Source of the DNA: Acetatifactor sp.
Lineage (GTDB): Bacteria > Bacillota > Clostridia > Lachnospirales > Lachnospiraceae
NCBI GenBank assembly: GCA_018385425.1
Contig: JAHBAA010000036.1
Location: 1-35,697 of the forward strand
Direction: 5' to 3'
DNA: 35,697 nt
A program made the position numbers and the translations under genes. Below are positions 8,079 through 16,517 of this stretch, in pieces. Each line of letters starts with the position of its first letter. Position 1 is the first letter of the stretch. A model generated the notes under the pieces. That model searched no databases. It saw only the letters and a list, made by a program, of their open reading frames with translations, and was not told where the DNA came from.

Positions 8079-10316
8079 ATGGAAAAAATTACCGGCTATG
8101 TGGACCGAATCATTTTTCAAAATCAGGAAAATGGCTACACCGTTCTTTCCCTGGTTACAGAGGAGGGGGAAGTACAGTGCACCGGAATCGGCAAAGGGAT
8201 CGCGGCAGGTGAGAATCTGACACTGGAAGGTACCTACGTAGATCATCCAAGCTACGGTCACCAGTTTAAGTATCAATCCTTTCAGACGACAGCACCAAAG
8301 GGTGTAGAGGGGATCGAGCGCTATCTGGCATCCGGTGCCATCAAGGGCATCGGGGCCGCACTGGCGAAGCGGATCGTCAGTCAGTTCGGGGAGGATTCCT
8401 TCCGGATCATCGAGGAGGAGCCGGAACGTCTGGCTCAGATCAAGGGAATCAGCAGGAACAAAGCCCGAGAGATCGCCGCCCAGATGGAGGAAAAGCGGGA
8501 TCTGCGGGATGCCTTTGTGTATCTGCAGCAGTACGGCATTTCCAATAAGCTTGCAGTCAAGATCTATGATACCTACGGCAGTGAACTCTATGCGGTGATG
8601 CAGGAGAATCCCTATCGACTGGCAGAGGATATTTCCGGGATCGGGTTCAAAATTGCCGATGAGATCGCCGGACGCATCGGAATTCACACGGACTCGGACT
8701 ATCGCATTCGAAGCGGAGTGATCTATACCCTTCTCTCCGCGGTGGGGGAGGGACATTGCTATCTGCCCGCGGAGGAATTGCTCCGGAAGGCAAGTGCCCT
8801 GCTGGGGGTAGCAATCGAGGCGATCGAGCCGCAGCTGACCAATCTGATGATGGAGCGTAAGGTCATCATCAGGCAGAATGCAGTGTTCGCCGCCAACTAT
8901 TTTTACGCAGAATTAAACTGTGCCCGGATGCTGTTGAATCTGAATGTGGGTCTGGCAGAACAGCTTCCCTCCGTGGAGGACGCCATTCGAAAACAACTGG
9001 AGAAGCTTGCCGGACAGCTGCACATGGAATTGGATGAACTGCAGTTTCAGGCAGTGCTGGACAGTATCTCCAATGGCGTATTTCTTCTGTCCGGAGGGCC
9101 TGGTACCGGCAAGACCACGACCATCAATATGATGATCCGATATTTCGAGTCCCGAGGGCTGGATATTTTTCTGGCAGCACCCACCGGCCGGGCGGCCAAG
9201 AGAATGACAGAGGCCACAGGGTATGAGGCCAGAACCATTCATCGTATGCTGGAGCTGAACAGTGCGCTCTCTGACGATGATACCGGGAAAATACGCTTTG
9301 AGCGAAATGAGACCAATCCGCTGGAGACGGACGTCATCATTATCGACGAGATGTCCATGGTGGACGTGATGCTGTTCCAGTCTCTGCTGAAAGCGATCAC
9401 CCCCGGCACACGTCTGATTCTGGTGGGGGATGTGAATCAGCTGCCCAGTGTGGGTCCGGGACAGGTGCTGAGAGATCTGCTTGTCTCGGGGGAATTCCCG
9501 ATGGTGGAGCTGAAGAGAATCTTTCGCCAGGCGAAGGAGAGCGATATTATCATGAATGCCCACCGGATCAACCGGGGAGAACAGATCGCGCTGGACAATC
9601 ATTCCAGAGATTTTTTCCTGCTGGAACGCGCGGATGTGAAGGTGATCTATAAGCATATGATTCAGCTGATTCAGGGAAAACTCCCTGCCTATGTGGGCGC
9701 GGAGCCATTTGAGATCCAGGTGTTGACGCCCATGCGAAAGGGCCCGTTGGGATGTGAGACGCTGAATGCTGTCCTGCAGCAGTACCTGAACCCGCCCCGG
9801 CCCGGCATCCCGGAAGTGACGGTGGGGGATACGCTGTATCGGCTGGGCGACAAGGTGATGCAGGTGAAAAATGACTATCAGCTGGAGTGGGAGATCTTGG
9901 GAAAATACGGCATCAAGGTGGACAGCGGCACCGGTGTGTTCAACGGAGATATGGGGCGCATCGTTGCCATCAACGAGCAGGGGAGTATGCTCACCGTGGA
10001 GTATGACGAAAAAAAGCGGGTGAACTATCCCTTCTCCATTCTGGATGAACTGGAGCTGTCCTATGCTATTACCATTCACAAATCCCAGGGAAGTGAATAT
10101 CCGGCGGTACTAATGCCGCTGCTGGGCGGGCCGAAGCTGTTGTTTAATCGAAATCTGTTGTACACTGCCATCACCCGGGCACGGAAGTGTGTCACCATTT
10201 TGGGGAGCAGTGAGACTGTGAGGAGCATGATTGAGAATACAAGCGAGAATAAGAGATATACTGCACTGGCAGAGCGGATCAGGGAGCTTGCAAAAGACAA
10301 GGGTCTGGAAGGATAG
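8079..10316 (+). CDS. recD2: RecD2-type (YrrC) ATP-dependent DNA helicase
   Basis: This superfamily 1B 5'-3' helicase of 745 residues belongs to the RecD2 class, which acts without RecBC in Firmicutes. The N-terminal third has the RecD2-specific OB-like and helix-hairpin-helix segments ('IKGIGAALAKRIVSQFG', 'LAQIKGISRNKAREIA'). The helicase motifs follow: Walker A GGPGTGKT (residues 339-346), 'IIIDEMSMVD', 'GDVNQLPSVGPGQ', 'TIHKSQGSEYPAV' and 'LLYTAITRARK'. ATG 8079 follows TAGGAG by 6 bases and is preferred over an in-frame TTG at 8073. The 3' end runs into comF, so the two are probably translationally coupled. The role in DNA repair and replication-fork maintenance is known for the family, not shown here. 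Confidence 0.96.
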   Translation: MEKITGYVDRIIFQNQENGYTVLSLVTEEGEVQCTGIGKGIAAGENLTLEGTYVDHPSYGHQFKYQSFQTTAPKGVEGIERYLASGAIKGIGAALAKRIVSQFGEDSFRIIEEEPERLAQIKGISRNKAREIAAQMEEKRDLRDAFVYLQQYGISNKLAVKIYDTYGSELYAVMQENPYRLAEDISGIGFKIADEIAGRIGIHTDSDYRIRSGVIYTLLSAVGEGHCYLPAEELLRKASALLGVAIEAIEPQLTNLMMERKVIIRQNAVFAANYFYAELNCARMLLNLNVGLAEQLPSVEDAIRKQLEKLAGQLHMELDELQFQAVLDSISNGVFLLSGGPGTGKTTTINMMIRYFESRGLDIFLAAPTGRAAKRMTEATGYEARTIHRMLELNSALSDDDTGKIRFERNETNPLETDVIIIDEMSMVDVMLFQSLLKAITPGTRLILVGDVNQLPSVGPGQVLRDLLVSGEFPMVELKRIFRQAKESDIIMNAHRINRGEQIALDNHSRDFFLLERADVKVIYKHMIQLIQGKLPAYVGAEPFEIQVLTPMRKGPLGCETLNAVLQQYLNPPRPGIPEVTVGDTLYRLGDKVMQVKNDYQLEWEILGKYGIKVDSGTGVFNGDMGRIVAINEQGSMLTVEYDEKKRVNYPFSILDELELSYAITIHKSQGSEYPAVLMPLLGGPKLLFNRNLLYTAITRARKCVTILGSSETVRSMIENTSENKRYTALAERIRELAKDKGLEG

Positions 10317-11007
10317 TGTCCTGCGGCTGGTCTATCCGGTCCGCTGCCCGGTATGCGATGAGATCGTGGCGGATACCGGACAGCTGATCTGCCCGGAGTG
10401 TGAGCCCAAATTAAAGCTTCTCCTTCCGCCCTGGTGCATGAAGTGCGGCAAGAAGGTGGAGGACGGAGAGGAATTGTGCCGGGATTGCAGAGAACGGCAG
10501 CATTTCTTTGTGAGGGGACGGGCTCTCTATGAGTATGGGAGCGCTGCTGCAAGCCTCTATCGGTTTAAGTACGGCAACAGACAGGAGTATGCTTCCTTTT
10601 TCGGCAGTCAGGCTGCTGACTATCTGGGAGACTATATCCGAAGGATCTGCCCGGATGCACTGATACCGATTCCGCTGCATGCTGCCAGAGAGAATAAGCG
10701 AGGCTACAATCAGGCCGGACTGCTTGCGCGGGAAATCGGACAGAGGCTGGACATCCCGGTTTTGTCGGATTATCTGGTCAGAGTGAAAAATACAGTGCCT
10801 TTGAAGCGTTTAAATCCCGTTCAGAGGCAAAATAATTTGAAAAAGGCTTTTATTATAAGGCAGAATGATGTAAAATTAAAAGTGATTATACTCATTGATG
10901 ACATCTATACTACCGGGGCCACCATGGATGAGGCCGCAAAGGTCTGTCTGGCAGCCGGGGTGGAGCGAGTCTATTGTCTGACGCTTGCCTGCGGAGCAGG
11001 TGTATAG
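10288..11007 (+). CDS. comF: ComF-family amidophosphoribosyltransferase-like protein
   Basis: ComF proteins combine an N-terminal zinc ribbon with a phosphoribosyltransferase fold and take part in natural DNA uptake. Here the zinc ribbon is CPVC, CPEC, CMKC and CRDC, and the C-terminal PRPP-binding loop is 'VIILIDDIYTTGATMDEA'. 'PLHAARENKRGYNQAGLLA' is also typical of the family. The start is uncertain: no ATG precedes the zinc ribbon. TTG 10288, inside the recD2 end, gives the usual short lead-in (LQKTRVWKDSVLRLVYP), but its purine-rich site lies very close; the frame itself stays open back to 10231. A full competence pathway is not in the window. Confidence 0.9.
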   Translation: MQKTRVWKDSVLRLVYPVRCPVCDEIVADTGQLICPECEPKLKLLLPPWCMKCGKKVEDGEELCRDCRERQHFFVRGRALYEYGSAAASLYRFKYGNRQEYASFFGSQAADYLGDYIRRICPDALIPIPLHAARENKRGYNQAGLLAREIGQRLDIPVLSDYLVRVKNTVPLKRLNPVQRQNNLKKAFIIRQNDVKLKVIILIDDIYTTGATMDEAAKVCLAAGVERVYCLTLACGAGV

Positions 11008-11027
11008 AGCGAATAGGAGGAATAAAA

Positions 11028-11438
11028 GTGCTGAACGAAAAACGAGTGATTCTGATGACCCGCCTTGCTTCCTATGAGGAAGGCGAGGGCAGGAAGAATA
11101 TATCCATCGGCAATTATTTCAGAGGAGACTATCTGACACTACAGATCTTAAAGTCTATCGTATGCTCTACGATCAGTTTCTTTATTGTGTTCGGCATGTA
11201 TATCCTGTATAACTTTGAGACCTTTATGCAGGATCTCTATAAGATGGATCTGATCGCCTTTGCTCAGTCGGTCCTGAAGTATTATTGCATCACTGTAGTG
11301 GCATATGCGGTCATCGTCTATGTGGTGGGAACGGTGCGGTATGTACATGCGAAGAAGAATCTGCAGAGATACTATAAGAATCTGAAAGTTTTGAAATCTC
11401 TTTACCAAAGCGGTGAATCAGGAGAAGGAGAGGCATAG
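11028..11438 (+). CDS. Unrecognised small membrane protein with two spans
   Basis: I do not recognise this 136-residue protein. It starts at GTG 11028, 7 bases after AGGAGG; the frame upstream overlaps comF and has no better start. The N-terminal ~45 residues are soluble and charged, then come two membrane spans (about residues 46-65 and 84-103), separated by a short loop rich in aromatic and acidic residues, and a basic C-terminal tail (HAKKNLQRYYKNLK). It lies 20 bases after comF and 60 bases before a larger membrane protein, both leading to cdaA, so the set may be one operon. Codon use resembles the neighbours. Function unknown. Confidence 0.75.
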   Translation: MLNEKRVILMTRLASYEEGEGRKNISIGNYFRGDYLTLQILKSIVCSTISFFIVFGMYILYNFETFMQDLYKMDLIAFAQSVLKYYCITVVAYAVIVYVVGTVRYVHAKKNLQRYYKNLKVLKSLYQSGESGEGEA

Positions 11439-11498
11439 AAGCTGTGCTTTCTGCACAAACTTTCGTCGGCTTTTTGGCTGACAGAGGGAGAGAATAAT

Positions 11499-12728
11499 AT
11501 GACGAAGTTATTGGAAATCAGAGAAAAAGTGAAGGAGATCTACAGTCGATACGAGACATTTTTCATTCCGCTGGTGAAATTTGTTCTGGCACTGGTGGTG
11601 TTCAGCCGCTTAAACGGGGCCCTTGGATATATGGCCAGACTGGACAGCACTCCCCTTGTGCTGATCCTGTCCCTGATGTGTTCCTTTCTGCCGACGGGCT
11701 GCATGGTACTGTTTGCAGCAGTCATCAGTCTGCTTCACATGTATGCGCTGGGCTGGGAGGTCGCACTGGTGGGGCTGTGCCTGTATGTGGTGATGTTTCT
11801 GATGTTCTTTAGGCTCAGCAATCGGGAGGCAGCGCTGGTACTGATCACCCCGCTTCTGTGTGCGATGAAAATACCCTACATCGTGCCCATTGCTGCCGGA
11901 TTGCTCTGCGCGCCCACCTCTTTCATTCCGGTGGCCTGCGGTCTGGCTGTGTATTACTGGTTCCAGGTGATCGGGAACAGTGCTTCTACCCTGGGAACAA
12001 TGGGGGATGATGCATTGTCCAGGCTGAGATTCATTATCGACGGTCTGGTACAGAACAAAGCGCTGATCGTGGTAGTTGCCGCCTTCTCCATCACCATTCT
12101 GGTGGTGTATCTGATCCGCAGACTTTCCATCGACTTTGCATGGACGATTGCCATGGTAGTGGGTGCGATCGTGAACGTGTTTGTTCTGCTGATCGGTGAT
12201 CTGAAGTTTGATATCAATATTTCTATCTGGGGGGCGCTGGGAGGTTCTCTTCTCGCATTGGCCGTTGCCAAGGTGATCGAGTTCTTCCGGTTCTGCGTGG
12301 ATTATTCCCGTACAGAGCAGGTACAGTTTGAGGATGACGAGTACTATTACTATGTGAAGGCTGTTCCGAAGATGACGGTTGCCGCACCCGAGAAGACTGT
12401 GAAGAAGATCAACGCCAAGAACTTGAGGACCAGAGAAAGATCTCCGTTGGAGGTGTTTTCCGGCAAAACAGGAAGCGGTTCAAAAACGGGGCGCAGAGGA
12501 AGCAGAACCATGACCATCGGCTCTGTGGGCGAGGCATATGAGGATTCCTATGATCCCTACGAAGAAGAATCCTATGGGGAAACTTACGGGGACGAGGCTT
12601 ATCAGGATGAGTACGTTTCCCGTAGGAGAGATACATATGCGGATGAGTCCTACGGCGATGAGACCTATGACGAGACCTACGACGAGCTCTACGATGAGGA
12701 CGATTATGATGAGGACGGAGAGGAATAG
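11499..12728 (+). CDS. Unrecognised polytopic membrane protein with acidic, tyrosine-rich tail
   Basis: I do not recognise a named family. The 409-residue protein has an N-terminal amphipathic stretch, about eight or nine membrane spans over residues 20-260, a linker with basic residues, and a C-terminal tail of about 70 residues built almost entirely of Asp, Glu, Tyr, Ser, Gly and Thr, with loose repeats of the form S/T-Y-G/D-D/E-E-x-Y. The start ATG 11499 follows GGGAGAG at good spacing. It ends 55 bases before cdaA and follows the small two-span protein. Its fixed place next to the c-di-AMP genes suggests, but does not show, a role in envelope biology. The tail is predicted to be disordered and cytoplasmic or surface-exposed depending on the number of spans. 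Confidence 0.8.
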   Translation: MTKLLEIREKVKEIYSRYETFFIPLVKFVLALVVFSRLNGALGYMARLDSTPLVLILSLMCSFLPTGCMVLFAAVISLLHMYALGWEVALVGLCLYVVMFLMFFRLSNREAALVLITPLLCAMKIPYIVPIAAGLLCAPTSFIPVACGLAVYYWFQVIGNSASTLGTMGDDALSRLRFIIDGLVQNKALIVVVAAFSITILVVYLIRRLSIDFAWTIAMVVGAIVNVFVLLIGDLKFDINISIWGALGGSLLALAVAKVIEFFRFCVDYSRTEQVQFEDDEYYYYVKAVPKMTVAAPEKTVKKINAKNLRTRERSPLEVFSGKTGSGSKTGRRGSRTMTIGSVGEAYEDSYDPYEEESYGETYGDEAYQDEYVSRRRDTYADESYGDETYDETYDELYDEDDYDEDGEE

Positions 12729-12783
12729 AACCTGACAGGAAGCTCTCTGTTTACAGTGAATAGTTAAAGGCAGATTTGGAAAG

Positions 12784-13686
12784 ATGCAGTGGCTTGAAAC
12801 GATTGAAAAAAATTTGGAAAATTTCAATATCTATCGCGGAACCATCGATCAGTATGATGCGATTGAGATCCTTGTAATTGCAGCACTGATCTACTATATC
12901 TTAGCGTGGATGAAGAAAACCAGAGCGTGGCTTTTGATGAAGGGATTGATCGTCATCGGTGCGCTTGTTTTCGTTGCCTATATGTCAAAGATGACTACCA
13001 TCGTATGGATCGCCAAGAATCTGGTCAGCTTTGCGGCCATTGCCATCATTGTGGTTCTTCAGCCCGAGCTTCGCCATGCTCTGGAGGGGTTGGGAAAGAA
13101 GAACTTCCTGGGGAATATCTCCTTCTCCGACAGTACGAGAAAAGAGCAGGAGGAGCAGGAGCTGGAACGTGCTATTACAGAAGTGGTTCATGCCTGCTTT
13201 GAGATGGGAAGAGCTAAGACCGGTGCACTGATCGTGTTTGAGGGAGATGAGTCGCTGAAGGAGATCGAGGACACAGGTATTGCCATTGATGCCATTGTTT
13301 CCAGTCAGCTGCTGATCAATATTTTTGAAAAGAATACACCGCTCCATGACGGGGCTGTGATCATGCGGGGCAGCCGGGTGGTATCCGCAACCTGTTATCT
13401 TCCCAGATCGGAGAATCCCGGTCTGAGCAAGGATCTGGGGACCAGACACAGAGCCGCGATCGGTGTATCCGAGGCGACAGATTCCATTACGGTCGTGGTG
13501 TCCGAGGAGACAGGTATGGTCAGCATTGCCTATGAGGGCAAGCTGGAGCGAAATGTGGGCCCCAAGGTGCTGCAGAAGAAACTGATGCAGACGATCGCAA
13601 AGAGGGAAGAGGAAGAGGAGCAGAGTCAGAAATCCGGATGGAGGATTAGAGGAAAGGCAAAAAATGAAAAAACGGATCTTAAATAA
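12784..13686 (+). CDS. cdaA: Diadenylate cyclase CdaA
   Basis: CdaA makes the second messenger cyclic di-AMP from two ATP at the membrane. The 300-residue protein has three N-terminal spans (about residues 27-42, 50-66, 74-92), a short coiled linker, and the DAC catalytic domain with the diagnostic LHDGAVI (DGA at 189-191) and GTRHRAAIG (219-228) motifs. The C-terminal tail is highly charged (KREEEEE). Length and layout match CdaA/DacA. The ribosome site is weak (GGAAAG close to ATG). The following cdaR overlaps its end by 23 bases, the classical pair; glmM, which usually comes third, is absent here. Confidence 0.97.
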   Translation: MQWLETIEKNLENFNIYRGTIDQYDAIEILVIAALIYYILAWMKKTRAWLLMKGLIVIGALVFVAYMSKMTTIVWIAKNLVSFAAIAIIVVLQPELRHALEGLGKKNFLGNISFSDSTRKEQEEQELERAITEVVHACFEMGRAKTGALIVFEGDESLKEIEDTGIAIDAIVSSQLLINIFEKNTPLHDGAVIMRGSRVVSATCYLPRSENPGLSKDLGTRHRAAIGVSEATDSITVVVSEETGMVSIAYEGKLERNVGPKVLQKKLMQTIAKREEEEEQSQKSGWRIRGKAKNEKTDLK

Positions 13687-14959
13687 TCTGGGGATCAAGT
13701 TTATGTCTCTGCTGTTGGCGATACTCCTCTGGTTTTTGGTGGCGCAGAGTGACGATCCGCAGGAGACGACCCCTTATTTTACAATACCGGTAAAGCTCAT
13801 CAATACAGAGCTTCTGGATCAGCAGAACAAGGTGTATGAGGTTTTGGACAATACGGATACCGTGAAGGTTACCATCAGGGCACCCAGAAGTATCGTTCGT
13901 GAACTGCGGTCTTCTGACATTATTGCGGTGGCCGATATGAGCAAACTGACAGACATAAATACCATTGCAATCACATATACTGTTCAGAACACGAATCCTG
14001 AGAACATTCAAAGTATCCGCGGGGATCATGATGTGGTAAAGCTGAACGTGGAGGAGAGAGCATCGAAGCTGGTGCAGGTGATCTGCAAGACGGAGGGAGA
14101 AGTGCCGGAGGGCTATCTGATCGCCGATGCAAGCACGGATTACAATCTGCTGCAGATCAGCGGCCCCAAGTCGGTAGTGGACAAGATCAGCTATGCGGGT
14201 GTTACCATCAACATGTCAGGTGCCACCAGTCAGATGTCTCTGAATGCGGAGCCGAAATTCTACAATGCACAGAATAATGAGGTGGAGTCTGATAATATTA
14301 CCCGAAATGTGGACTGGCTGCATATCACAGTGAATGTGCTGGAGACCAAGGAGATCCCGGTGGAATATGAGGTGGTTGGAGAACCGGCAGAGGGGTATAT
14401 GGCCACAGGAGTCGTCACCTGCAATCAGGAATCGGTGGTGATCGCCGGTACCCATTCCGCGCTGGGAAATCTGGACAGTATCTGGATCCCCAGTGAGAAT
14501 CTGGATATTAGCGGGAGAACGGATACGCTGATCTCCACTATCAATATCCGCACCATGCTGAAAAACTACAACCTGCGTCTGGCTGACAGCAGTTTTGACG
14601 GCAATATTACAGTGACAGCATTCATCGAAAAGAAAGCGGAGAAGGTTTGCAGGATCGACCCGGAGGACATTACTGTCACGGGATTGCCCCAGGGATATTC
14701 GATTCAGTTTCCGGAGGAAGGCGCCGCCTGTGAGCTTAGGATCCAGGGACTGAACGCTGTTGTCTCCAAGCTGCAGCGGGACGGGGTCGAGGCTTATCTG
14801 GACGTGGCGGCATGGATGGAACAGCAGAAGCTTACCGAATTGACAAGCGGCCAGTATCAGATTCCTGTGACGGTAAACCTGCCTGCCAATGTTGAAGTTC
14901 TGAGTGAAGCGGTAGCAACAGTGACCATCACCTCAGCGGAGGATGCACGGAGCATCTAG
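13664..14959 (+). CDS. cdaR: CdaR (YbbR-domain) regulator of CdaA
   Basis: This protein of 431 residues has one N-terminal membrane anchor (about residues 10-27, 'FMSLLLAILLWFLVAQS') and an extracytoplasmic region made of about four YbbR repeats of 80-90 residues, seen as recurring 'P..v.v.G....v..I' segments such as 'YNLLQISGPKSVVDKI' and 'ESVVIAGTHSALGNL'. CdaR binds CdaA through the membrane and modulates its activity in other Firmicutes. ATG 13664 lies inside cdaA, with AGGAAAGG upstream as ribosome site, so translation is coupled. The identification is secure from anchor, repeats and context. The 3' end is followed directly by a new promoter. Confidence 0.94.
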   Translation: MKKRILNNLGIKFMSLLLAILLWFLVAQSDDPQETTPYFTIPVKLINTELLDQQNKVYEVLDNTDTVKVTIRAPRSIVRELRSSDIIAVADMSKLTDINTIAITYTVQNTNPENIQSIRGDHDVVKLNVEERASKLVQVICKTEGEVPEGYLIADASTDYNLLQISGPKSVVDKISYAGVTINMSGATSQMSLNAEPKFYNAQNNEVESDNITRNVDWLHITVNVLETKEIPVEYEVVGEPAEGYMATGVVTCNQESVVIAGTHSALGNLDSIWIPSENLDISGRTDTLISTINIRTMLKNYNLRLADSSFDGNITVTAFIEKKAEKVCRIDPEDITVTGLPQGYSIQFPEEGAACELRIQGLNAVVSKLQRDGVEAYLDVAAWMEQQKLTELTSGQYQIPVTVNLPANVEVLSEAVATVTITSAEDARSI

Positions 14960-14969
14960 AAGAAACTCC

Positions 14970-14998
14970 TTGTAGACCCGGACATACTATGGTATAAT
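14970..14998 (+). promoter_or_regulatory. Promoter of the HPr-like gene, extended -10
   Basis: TATAAT (14993-14998) preceded by TGG forms an extended -10 element; TTGTAG (14970-14975) lies 17 bases upstream as a partial -35. The leader to the ATG is about 85 bases. Confidence 0.75.
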
Positions 14999-15092
14999 GA
15001 GAGTGAAGGAAGACGAGAGAATCAATTGTACTTATGAGGAGTATCTACAGGAAAAGGATTGCTGAGTGGCAGCAGAATTGGAGGGAGACAGA

Positions 15093-15356
15093 ATGGTAAG
15101 TCAGAAAGTGGTAATTAAGAATCCCACAGGCTTACATCTTAGTTCAGCGGGCATTCTTTGCAAGGAGGCAATGCAGTTCAAGTCCTTGATCACGTTTCAT
15201 CACAGAGACAGCATTGCAAACGCAAAGAGTGTATTGAGCGTACTTGGTGCGTGTGTCAGATGCGGTGATGAGATAGAGTTTGTCTGTGAGGGTGAAGATG
15301 AGGCGGAGGCCCTGAAAGCCATGGTGACCATGGTTGAAAATGGATTTTATCGTTAA
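15093..15356 (+). CDS. HPr-like phosphocarrier protein with altered active-site loop
   Basis: HPr passes a phosphate from enzyme I to sugar-specific EIIA proteins and, in Firmicutes, is phosphorylated on Ser46 for catabolite control. This 87-residue protein is a full-length HPr fold. His15 ('NPTGLH') and Ser46 ('NAKSVLSVLG') are both at the canonical positions. The residues after His15, normally A-R-P-A, read L-S-S-A, so the conserved Arg17 and Pro18 are gone. ATG 15093 follows GGAGGGAG by 5 bases; an upstream in-frame GTG extension is not supported. It is a single-gene unit with its own promoter and hairpin; no enzyme I is adjacent. It may be a regulatory paralogue rather than the general PTS carrier. 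Confidence 0.88.
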   Translation: MVSQKVVIKNPTGLHLSSAGILCKEAMQFKSLITFHHRDSIANAKSVLSVLGACVRCGDEIEFVCEGEDEAEALKAMVTMVENGFYR

Positions 15357-15374
15357 TATTTGTATGTGAATGAT

Positions 15375-15411
15375 GTAAGGGGTCCGCTCTGTTTGGGCGG
15401 ACCTCTCTTAC
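15375..15411 (+). terminator. Probable terminator after the HPr-like gene
   Basis: A strong hairpin has a perfect 7-bp core (GGTCCGC 15381-15387 with GCGGACC 15397-15403) and outer pairing GTAAG/CTTAC. The downstream side is only moderately T-rich (TCTCTTA), so termination may be incomplete. Confidence 0.6.
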
Positions 15412-15459
15412 AATAGAAAAATGCAGCACTGAATCAATAGAAGCTGCCCGGAGAAAGAT

Positions 15460-16389
15460 ATGAGTTTATTAAGTGTTATTGTCCCCTGCTATAACGAAGA
15501 GGAGAACGTGGCTTGTTTTTTTGAGGAGCTCATTAAGAACCAGCCTTTTTTTGACGAGCATGAGATTGCCCTGGAGGTCCTCTATGTAGACGATGGCTCT
15601 ATGGACAAAACGGCAGACGAGGTGCGGAAGCTCCGGGAGAGGGATGAGAGAGTGCATTTGCTGTCCTTCTCCAGAAATTTCGGCAAAGAGGCGGCAATGT
15701 ATGCCGGTTTGGAGCATGCAAAGGGTGATTATGTTGTCATCATGGATGCGGATCTGCAGGACCCCCCTGCCCTGCTTCCGGAGATGTTTCAGGGAATCTG
15801 GGAGGGGTACGATTCCGTTGCCACCAGGAGGGTGACCCGCAAAGGGGAACCTCCCATCAGGAGTTTCTTTGCCAGGATGTTTTACCGGATCATGAAGCGT
15901 ATCTCCAAGACTGAGATCGTGGACGGTGCCAGAGACTATCGACTGATGACCAGGGCGATGGTGGATGCCATCTGTTCCATGCAGGAATACAATCGATTTA
16001 CGAAGGGCATCTTCGGCTGGGTCGGCTTTCGGACGAAGTGGCTGGAGTATGAGAACATTGAACGGCTCCGGGGTGAGACGAAGTGGAACTTCTGGAAACT
16101 GTTTCTCTATTCCTTAGACGGAATCACCGCTTTTTCCACTGTGCCGCTGATGATCTCATCGGTGATGGGCGTGCTGTTCTGCCTGCTGGCTTTCGTGATG
16201 ATCATCTTTACCATTGTGCGAAAGCTGGTGTTTGGGGATCCGGTGTCAGGATGGCCTTCGCTGGTCTGCATCATTCTCTGTGTCAGCGGAATACAGTTTT
16301 TCTGCGTTGGAATCCTGGGACAGTATCTTGCCAAGACTTATATGGAGGTCAAAAAACGCCCCATCTATGTGCTGCGGGAAAAGCTGTAA
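15460..16389 (+). CDS. GtrB/DPM1-like polyprenyl-phosphate glycosyltransferase
   Basis: This is a family 2 GT-A glycosyltransferase of 309 residues with two C-terminal membrane spans (about 227-255 and 266-290). The start motif 'VIVPCYNEEENV', the nucleotide/metal motif MDADLQDPP (DAD at 96-98), and the 'FSRNFGKEAA' and 'DYRLMTRAMVDAI' segments are typical of GtrB/DPM1-type enzymes, which move a sugar from a nucleotide donor to a polyprenyl phosphate at the cytoplasmic face. ATG 15460 has GGAG 6 bases upstream. It stands apart from the main polysaccharide locus, between a hairpin and the Spo0A-domain promoter. The sugar is not predictable. A GtrA-type flippase is not adjacent. Confidence 0.92.
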   Translation: MSLLSVIVPCYNEEENVACFFEELIKNQPFFDEHEIALEVLYVDDGSMDKTADEVRKLRERDERVHLLSFSRNFGKEAAMYAGLEHAKGDYVVIMDADLQDPPALLPEMFQGIWEGYDSVATRRVTRKGEPPIRSFFARMFYRIMKRISKTEIVDGARDYRLMTRAMVDAICSMQEYNRFTKGIFGWVGFRTKWLEYENIERLRGETKWNFWKLFLYSLDGITAFSTVPLMISSVMGVLFCLLAFVMIIFTIVRKLVFGDPVSGWPSLVCIILCVSGIQFFCVGILGQYLAKTYMEVKKRPIYVLREKL

Positions 16390-16405
16390 GCCGAGGCAAA
16401 GATTT

Positions 16406-16422
16406 CTTAACAGTATCTTAGC
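16406..16422 (+). promoter_or_regulatory. Two CTTA half-sites 11 bp apart before the Spo0A-domain promoter
   Basis: CTTAAC (16406-16411) and CTTAGC (16417-16422) are direct repeats one helical turn apart, ending 11 bases before the -35 element. On the other strand they read GCTAAG and GTTAAG, like the phased repeats at 24977-25003. A response-regulator-type operator is possible but unproven. Confidence 0.4.
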
Positions 16423-16433
16423 GGTCTGTAATA

Positions 16434-16462
16434 TTCACAAAAAATATCGATTATGCTACAAT
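16434..16462 (+). promoter_or_regulatory. Promoter of the Spo0A-domain gene
   Basis: TTCACA (16434-16439, one mismatch from consensus) and TACAAT (16457-16462) are 17 bases apart, and TGC precedes the -10 to make an extended element. Confidence 0.8.
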
Positions 16463-16517
16463 CAGGTTGTTCATCGGCGAAATGGAGTGCAAATTGTAAA
16501 CCTGAAGGGGGAGTAGT

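Noticed and set aside
8913-10079. Long - strand open frame opposite recD2
   Set aside because: A shadow of a GC-rich coding frame; the + strand carries a complete helicase with all motifs.
12729-12783. c-di-AMP riboswitch or terminator before cdaA
   Set aside because: The spacer is only 55 bases with no strong hairpin or T-run.
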